A stretch of DNA of 64,000 bases from the NCBI RefSeq assembly GCF_003263515.1, contig NZ_JYDE01000020.1, forward strand, positions 62,001 to 126,000. Direction: 5' to 3'. The translations under genes and the position numbers were made by a program. Of the stretch, positions 59,247 through 64,000 are shown piece by piece. Position 1 is the stretch's first letter, and every line of letters starts with the position of its first letter. Source of the DNA: Rahnella inusitata (lineage in GTDB: Bacteria; Pseudomonadota; Gammaproteobacteria; Enterobacterales; Enterobacteriaceae). The notes beneath the pieces are model-generated. The model was given only the letters and a program-made list of their open reading frames with translations, did no database searches and had not been told where the DNA came from.

Positions 59247-59723
59247 TTATTTCAGAACGCTGGCGGCTTTCTCAGAAGACTGATTATCGATCTCCTGCTT
59301 CGGTGTGCTGACGCCGACGGCGCCGACCACTTCGCCGTTAAGCGTCAGCGGGAAGCCGCCGCCGAGCGCGACCGCGTGAGGGATCGCCAGAACCGTGGTT
59401 TCGCCACCCTGCAAACGTTGCATGAACTTCAGCGAAGGGGCGTGATAGAGGGCGGACGTGCGGGCTTTGCCAATTGACGCCTCAACGCAACCGGCCGGAG
59501 AACCGTCCAGGCGCTGGAAGGCCATTAATGAACCAGATGCATCAACAACGGCCACGCAGCCGGTGCTGTGCTGTTCCGCCAGCGTCGATTTAACGCTGTC
59601 GATGACTTTTGCGGCTTGCGCATTATCCAGCTGAGGATGATCGGCAGCAAATGCCGGGGTGGCGGAAAAAAGAAGTGTGGCGGCACAAACTAACGCGCGC
59701 GAAGCGTTTTTTTTAGCAGACAT
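59247..59723 (-). CDS. periplasmic haem-binding protein, GlcG/HbpS family
   Basis: This 158-residue protein has a signal peptide (TPAFA-AD near residue 27) and one GlcG/HbpS domain: VVDASGSLMAFQRLDGSPAGCVEASIGKARTSALYHAPS and the glycine-rich GGGFPLTLNGEVVGAVGVSTP. HbpS-type proteins bind haem or small ligands in the periplasm. It is the first gene of the operon that encodes the second haem-dependent dehydrogenase, so a role with the cytochrome or in redox sensing is possible. That link is inference from gene order. Confidence 0.78.
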   Translation of the reverse strand: MSAKKNASRALVCAATLLFSATPAFAADHPQLDNAQAAKVIDSVKSTLAEQHSTGCVAVVDASGSLMAFQRLDGSPAGCVEASIGKARTSALYHAPSLKFMQRLQGGETTVLAIPHAVALGGGFPLTLNGEVVGAVGVSTPKQEIDNQSSEKAASVLK

Positions 59724-60103
59724 AGACTCATCCCTTGTAGCAGTAGCAACAACATTGCTTTGAAAAAAAGTATCTTTAAATCATCATGTTTAAAACAATA
59801 ACGGTAACTGGCCGGACGCTTAAGCACGTTCTTAAAGCCAAATTAGCCACAAGATTATTGTTTTATGTTTCGTGGATGTTAATTCAATTAACAAAGCAGA
59901 AGAAGTGACGGTTGCGGCGGGTGACTAATCAAAAACAGGAATTTCAGCGGATAAAATGCGCAAATCGGGCTGGCAGGCCTTATGGAATAAGGATTGAACA
60001 TTTTGTGCGAATACGTACCAATTGATCCGTTGTGATGAATGGAATGTGATCGAGTTAACAAAAAAGCCTTCCGGTCGGAAGGCTTTGTGTGGTGTGAAGG
60101 GGA
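59724..60103. promoter_or_regulatory. intergenic region before the second dehydrogenase operon
   Basis: These 380 bases have no gene. The AT-rich half near 59750-59900 should carry the operon promoter. The other end holds the terminator of the serine hydrolase gene (60057-60086). No operator was recognised. Confidence 0.5.
60057..60086 (-). terminator. intrinsic terminator of the peptide transporter/serine hydrolase operon
   Basis: On the minus strand, the stem AAAGCCTTCCG / CGGAAGGCTTT is followed by TTTGTT. Confidence 0.85.
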
Positions 60104-61663
60104 TTATTTTGTCGGTTGCCAGCTACTGCGGCATTCGTCGCGGCGGAAGTTCAGCACGCGGCTGCGGTTAGAAATCAGTTTCACGTTGTAGCCCTGAAAA
60201 TACAGGCAGAAGTTTTTCTTCCACGGGCCGTCCGGCAGTTCCACCAATAAACGCCCGGCACCCAGCGACGTCAGCTGACCGCAGGCGCGCAGTGTGCCGA
60301 CGCCCATCAGCAGCTTGTCGCCTTCGATATCAAACGCGGCTTTTGATTCCGGGTGATACCAGCGCCCCTGAACCATTTTCAGGCAGTTATTAGGTTCTAC
60401 CGGCGTGAAATAACGCGGGGCATGGCCGATTTCGCCTTTAATGGCTTTACCGTCCCAGCGCAGACGCATCGGCATATGCGCCGACAGCGTAATGGCTTCA
60501 CCGGCATCTTCGCCCTCATACAGGTTATCTGCGGAACCCAGATAGCTGGCCGTGCCGTTGCTGACTTTCAGCCAGTAGGGTTCAGCGGTGCTGGCGTAAA
60601 GGCCATCCGGCAGGGCGTGGCTGCGTGGCGGAAGCGGGGTGGCCAGCAGCGCCGACATCACCTCAAGCGCATGGGTGTACGCCGTGGTGTCTTCGCGGTT
60701 CGAGACCAGCGCGACCCCGATATCCAGTTCCGGATGCAGCAGGAAGTAGGTTTTGTAACCGGCGTGCGAACCGCCGTGGCCGTAAACCGTATGTTCACCG
60801 ATTTGCGTTGAAGTGGTTCCCAGCCCGTATGCGGAAGGAATATCGCCGTGCAGATAACGCGTTTGCGTCAGGGTTTTCAGCACGCCCGCGCCGGGGCCAG
60901 TATTGCTGAGCAGGCTTTGCAGCCAGACGGAAAGCGACCGCACGCTGCCGGTCAGGCTGCCGGACGCCGAAAGATGAAGACCGGCGACGGCGGTTTTCCA
61001 GCCGGTCACATCCTGCCAGTAACCGGGTGCCAGGTTGGGCACGATGTCGAACCAGGTTTCCGGCGCGTGGAAAGCGATGTCCAGCGGACGCGCGATGTGC
61101 TGTTGAAGCAGGTCTTCAAACAAAATACCTTTTTGTTTCAGGATCTCTTCCACCAGCCGGTATCCGGTATTGCTATAAGAAATCTCAGTGCCCGCCGGGA
61201 AATTCAGCGCGCCGTCTTGTGCCAGAAACGCCATGATATCCTCGGCGTCGCTGACGTTGTAGACCGACACACCGAGCAGCGAGAGCGTTTCGCGCACGTC
61301 CGGCAAACCGCCGGTCATGTCCAGCGCCTGGCCGACAGTCACCTGTGACATCGGCGCTTTTAGCTGCGGTAAATGCTGGCCCAGCGTATCGCTCAGCGTA
61401 AGGCCGGCGTCGCTGCGCAGTAACGCCAGCGTGGCGAAAATGTGCTTGGTGACTGAGGCGTAGCGCACCACGGAATCGATGCTGAAGGGTTCGGCGGTGG
61501 TCAGATTCGCCAACCCGCCGGTGGCGCTGCTGCGCAGAGTTTTACTGTCGAAAAGGGTGATGGCGCCGCCCGGTTCGCCGGGTTGATTCCAGCTGCCGGT
61601 AATGCGTTTTGCCGCTGCCTCAGCCGCCTGCCACTGTAATGCAGACTGTGCGGTGGATGTCAT
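60104..61663 (-). CDS. D-aminopeptidase-like serine hydrolase (class C beta-lactamase fold)
   Basis: This 519-residue protein matches the length and motif spacing of the D-aminopeptidase DAP. The nucleophile is S70 in SVTK (70-73), the tyrosine motif is Y163-S-N165 and the third motif is HGG at 296. A C-terminal beta-barrel region follows from about 340, as in DAP. No signal peptide is seen, so it probably works in the cytoplasm. It is the last gene after a peptide ABC transporter, so it may cleave imported D-amino-acid peptides. Another penicillin-binding-type esterase is the alternative. Confidence 0.8.
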   Translation of the reverse strand: MTSTAQSALQWQAAEAAAKRITGSWNQPGEPGGAITLFDSKTLRSSATGGLANLTTAEPFSIDSVVRYASVTKHIFATLALLRSDAGLTLSDTLGQHLPQLKAPMSQVTVGQALDMTGGLPDVRETLSLLGVSVYNVSDAEDIMAFLAQDGALNFPAGTEISYSNTGYRLVEEILKQKGILFEDLLQQHIARPLDIAFHAPETWFDIVPNLAPGYWQDVTGWKTAVAGLHLSASGSLTGSVRSLSVWLQSLLSNTGPGAGVLKTLTQTRYLHGDIPSAYGLGTTSTQIGEHTVYGHGGSHAGYKTYFLLHPELDIGVALVSNREDTTAYTHALEVMSALLATPLPPRSHALPDGLYASTAEPYWLKVSNGTASYLGSADNLYEGEDAGEAITLSAHMPMRLRWDGKAIKGEIGHAPRYFTPVEPNNCLKMVQGRWYHPESKAAFDIEGDKLLMGVGTLRACGQLTSLGAGRLLVELPDGPWKKNFCLYFQGYNVKLISNRSRVLNFRRDECRSSWQPTK

Positions 61664-61730
61664 AAACGTCTCCCAATACTGTCAGTCAGTGAATACTTTT
61701 CAATGTGCACGAATGAAACGTTCAGCCGGT

Positions 61731-62516
61731 TCATTCGGGCTCTTCAAGACTGAGACTCAACGATCGTAATTCTGCTGTATGCGGATGGCTGACGTTGCCC
61801 ATCCGTAAATCGTCCGCGCTCAGAAGCTCGACCATTTCACCACCAATCATCACGCCAATGCTGGTGCAAAGATGCGTTACGACCGCCAGATTGTGGCTGA
61901 CCAGAATATAGGTCAGTTTGCGTCGCTCGCGGAGATCACTCAGAAGGTTGAGGATCTCGGCCTGTACCGAGACGTCGAGGGCGGAAGTCGGTTCATCAAG
62001 CAGTAAAATCTCGGGTTCTGAAATCATCGCCCGCGCAATCGCCACGCGCTGACGCTGCCCGCCCGACAGCTGATGCGGAAAACGAAAGCGGACAGCCTGC
62101 GGCAATCCCACTTCGGCCAGCGCTTCGGCAATACGTTTTTCGATGTTAAGAAAACCATGCACGATCAGCGGTTCGCTGAGGATACGGTCGATAGTCTGGC
62201 GCGGATGCAGTGAGCCGTAGGGGTCCTGAAATACCATCTGCACGCGGCGGAAAAAGCGTTTCTGACGCACCGGCATCTGATCTTCACCCCCGATCACCAT
62301 TTCTCCTGACCATGACTGATTCAGCCCCGCCAGCGCGCGCAAAATAGTGGATTTGCCCGAGCCGCTTTCGCCGACGATGCCGAAACAGCCGCCCGGCGGG
62401 ACGCTGAAGCTCACGCCTTTGACGACTTCGGTATCATCGAACGCAATGCGCAAATTATTGAGAATAATCTTGCTGTTATCGAAAAATTCGCTGTTAAACG
62501 TAGAGTGTTCTGTCAT
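61731..62516 (-). CDS. peptide ABC transporter ATP-binding protein (DppF/OppF type)
   Basis: This 261-residue ATPase has Walker A GESGSGKST, signature LSGGQRQRVAIARAM, Walker B EILLLDEPTSALD and the H-loop in VSHNLAVV. It lacks the long C-terminal oligopeptide extension in full, though a short SHPHTAEL tail is present. The ATG overlaps the stop of the partner ATPase gene in an ATGA arrangement. Confidence 0.88.
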   Translation of the reverse strand: MTEHSTFNSEFFDNSKIILNNLRIAFDDTEVVKGVSFSVPPGGCFGIVGESGSGKSTILRALAGLNQSWSGEMVIGGEDQMPVRQKRFFRRVQMVFQDPYGSLHPRQTIDRILSEPLIVHGFLNIEKRIAEALAEVGLPQAVRFRFPHQLSGGQRQRVAIARAMISEPEILLLDEPTSALDVSVQAEILNLLSDLRERRKLTYILVSHNLAVVTHLCTSIGVMIGGEMVELLSADDLRMGNVSHPHTAELRSLSLSLEEPE

Positions 62517-63346
62517 GAGGTTTTCCATGCTTCATCACGCACCAGCACAGGCAGTCTGTCGCGGGGATGTTTCAGCGACGGCAGGCATTCCAGCAACCCG
62601 CGCGTGTAAGGATGCTGTGCTTTCAGCAAGTCTCCAGCCTGTAACGTTTCGACAATCCGCCCGGCGTACATTACCGCCACGCGATCGCAGAATTTCGACA
62701 CCAGCGGCAGGTCGTGGCTGATCAGAATCAGCCCCATGCCACGGCTGGAAACCAGATCGTCAAGCAGACGTAAAATCTCGGCCTGCACGGTGGCATCCAG
62801 CGCGCTGGTCGGTTCATCGGCAATCATCAGCTCCGGATCGGGCGCCAGCATCATGGCTATCATCACGCGCTGGCCCATACCGCCGGACACTTCATGGGCA
62901 TAACGCTGCGCAACTTTATGCGGGTCTCGAATGCGCACCTGATCGAGCAGTTCGATGGCGGCGTTCATCGCCTGTTTTTTTGTACCGCCTTTGTGCGTCT
63001 GCCACGCTTCCGCGACCTGTTTACCCACCGGCATCACCGGATTGAGGGAATATTTCGGGTCCTGCAAAATAAAGCCGACGCGTTTGCCACGGATCTGGCG
63101 CATCTGTTTTTCACTGGCGTTGCGCAGATCGATACCGTCAAACGACAGCGTTTCGGCGCGGCACTTGGCGCTCGAAGGCAGCAGATTCATCAGGCAGCGT
63201 GCGGTCAGAGATTTACCTGAACCGCTTTCGCCCACGATGCCAAATTTCTCTTTACCCAGCGACAGCGAGACACCGCGTACGGCATCAAAACTGCCACTGT
63301 TAGTTTTGAATGTGATGTGCAGATCTTTGATATCAACCAGCATCAT
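62513..63346 (-). CDS. peptide ABC transporter ATP-binding protein (DppD/OppD type)
   Basis: This 277-residue ATPase has Walker A GESGSGKSL, signature EVSGGMGQRVMIAMML, Walker B LMIADEPTSALD and the peptide-family tail QHPYTRGLLECLPSLKHPRDRL. AAGGAG stands before the ATG, which overlaps the permease stop. With the DppF-type partner it forms the ATPase pair of a Dpp/Opp transporter. Confidence 0.9.
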   Translation of the reverse strand: MMLVDIKDLHITFKTNSGSFDAVRGVSLSLGKEKFGIVGESGSGKSLTARCLMNLLPSSAKCRAETLSFDGIDLRNASEKQMRQIRGKRVGFILQDPKYSLNPVMPVGKQVAEAWQTHKGGTKKQAMNAAIELLDQVRIRDPHKVAQRYAHEVSGGMGQRVMIAMMLAPDPELMIADEPTSALDATVQAEILRLLDDLVSSRGMGLILISHDLPLVSKFCDRVAVMYAGRIVETLQAGDLLKAQHPYTRGLLECLPSLKHPRDRLPVLVRDEAWKTS

Positions 63347-64000
63347 TGCTCCTTAGGATCGAGGACGTCACGCAGTCCGTCGCCGAGGAAGTTGAACGCC
63401 AGAGACGTCACGAAAATCGCAATTGCCGGAATTAACGGCACCCACCACTCGCTGAAAAGAAAACGGCGTGCGGTGGCAATCATCGCCCCCCATTCCGGTG
63501 ACGGCGGCTGTGCGCCCATACCGAGAAAGCCGAGGCTGGCGGCGGTGATAATGATAGAACTCATGTCGAGCGTGATACGCACCACCAGGCTTGGCACGCA
63601 GAGCGGCATAATATGACGCAGCACGATGCGGGCGGAGGTTGCGCCGGTCAGACGGCAGGCGGCGATATAATCGGTGCCGCGTACCTGCATGGTTTCGGCG
63701 CGCGCCAGACGGGCGTACGGCGGCCAGGCGGTAAGGGCGATCGCCAGAATGGCGCTTTCGATACCCGGACGCAGTGCGGCGACAAACGCCAGCGCCAGAA
63801 TCAGACGCGGGAAGGCGAGGAAGATGTCGGTCACGCGCATCAGCAGGCGATCCACCCATCCGCCTGCATAACCGGCTACGCAGCCTATCAGCAGACCGAG
63901 CGGGGCCACGATAGCCACGACGATAATCACCATGCCCAGCGTGATGCGACCGCCGTACAAAATGCGGCTCAGCGTATCGCGGCCAAGTTCATCGGTGCCC
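63343..64000 (-). CDS. peptide ABC transporter permease (DppC type), partial
   Basis: The reading frame is open to the window edge, so the N-terminus is missing. The visible part begins GTDELGRDTLSRILYGGRITLG, the standard DppC segment, and holds several membrane helices and the EAA loop (ACRLTGATSARIVLRHIMPLCVPSLVV). It should be one half of the channel; the DppB-type half and binding protein would lie beyond the edge. Confidence 0.9.
   Translation of the reverse strand, partial: GTDELGRDTLSRILYGGRITLGMVIIVVAIVAPLGLLIGCVAGYAGGWVDRLLMRVTDIFLAFPRLILALAFVAALRPGIESAILAIALTAWPPYARLARAETMQVRGTDYIAACRLTGATSARIVLRHIMPLCVPSLVVRITLDMSSIIITAASLGFLGMGAQPPSPEWGAMIATARRFLFSEWWVPLIPAIAIFVTSLAFNFLGDGLRDVLDPKEQ

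Overview
The window looks like chromosomal DNA of a gamma-proteobacterium of the order Enterobacterales. The backbone pth-ychH-prs-ispE-lolB / hemA-prfA-prmC-sirB2-sirB1-kdsA has the E. coli gene order and near-E. coli protein sequences. Periplasmic sugar-acid dehydrogenase complexes, a DUF1471 protein and a secreted AroQ-type chorismate mutase fit an environmental or plant-associated member such as Rahnella or a relative (Yersiniaceae). The genus is an inference. No rRNA, tRNA, CRISPR array, IS element or prophage was recognised.

Positions 1-16000: a minus-strand cluster of two flavin-dependent (LLM) monooxygenases flanking a GNAT acetyltransferase (possibly organosulfur use); a small DUF1471 secreted protein; a PhyH-type dioxygenase followed by an AraC regulator; an Lrp-type regulator divergent from an EamA exporter; a secreted chorismate mutase; a TetR-EamA pair with a clear palindromic operator; a HemJ/CopD-like membrane protein; a GntR-like LacI regulator; then a three-gene membrane-bound gluconate (or 2-ketogluconate) dehydrogenase operon preceded by LacI-type palindromes.

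Positions 16000-31900: a FUSC efflux protein; a DASS dicarboxylate transporter divergent from a three-domain cytoplasmic NADH:fumarate reductase-like flavoprotein, with a near-perfect FNR box between them; a NupC nucleoside transporter; a BisC-like molybdoenzyme; a LysR regulator divergent from a small NAD(P)-binding protein; a nitroreductase; yajD; and ychF.

Positions 31850-41700: about 10 kb lies between ychF and pth, which are neighbours in E. coli. It holds a SulP transporter and a uhpA-uhpB-uhpC-like sensory system running into an afuABC-type ABC transporter, best read as a hexose-phosphate sensing and uptake unit.

Positions 41700-54300: housekeeping genes for translation, PRPP, isoprenoid, lipoprotein, haem and KDO synthesis. 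An AT-rich gene for a YopT-like (C58) cysteine protease candidate sits between the normally adjacent lolB and hemA. dauA lies after kdsA instead of between ychH and prs.

Positions 54300-64000: a membrane diguanylate cyclase; a second periplasmic sugar or polyol dehydrogenase operon (haem-binding HbpS-like protein, Tat-exported small subunit, GMC flavoprotein with a 3Fe-4S motif, tri-haem cytochrome c); and a peptide ABC transporter cut by the window edge, followed by a D-aminopeptidase-like serine hydrolase.

A recurring feature is an intrinsic terminator built on the same stem (AAAATCCACG(C) and its complement), found at five gene ends between 10.3 and 30.7 kb.
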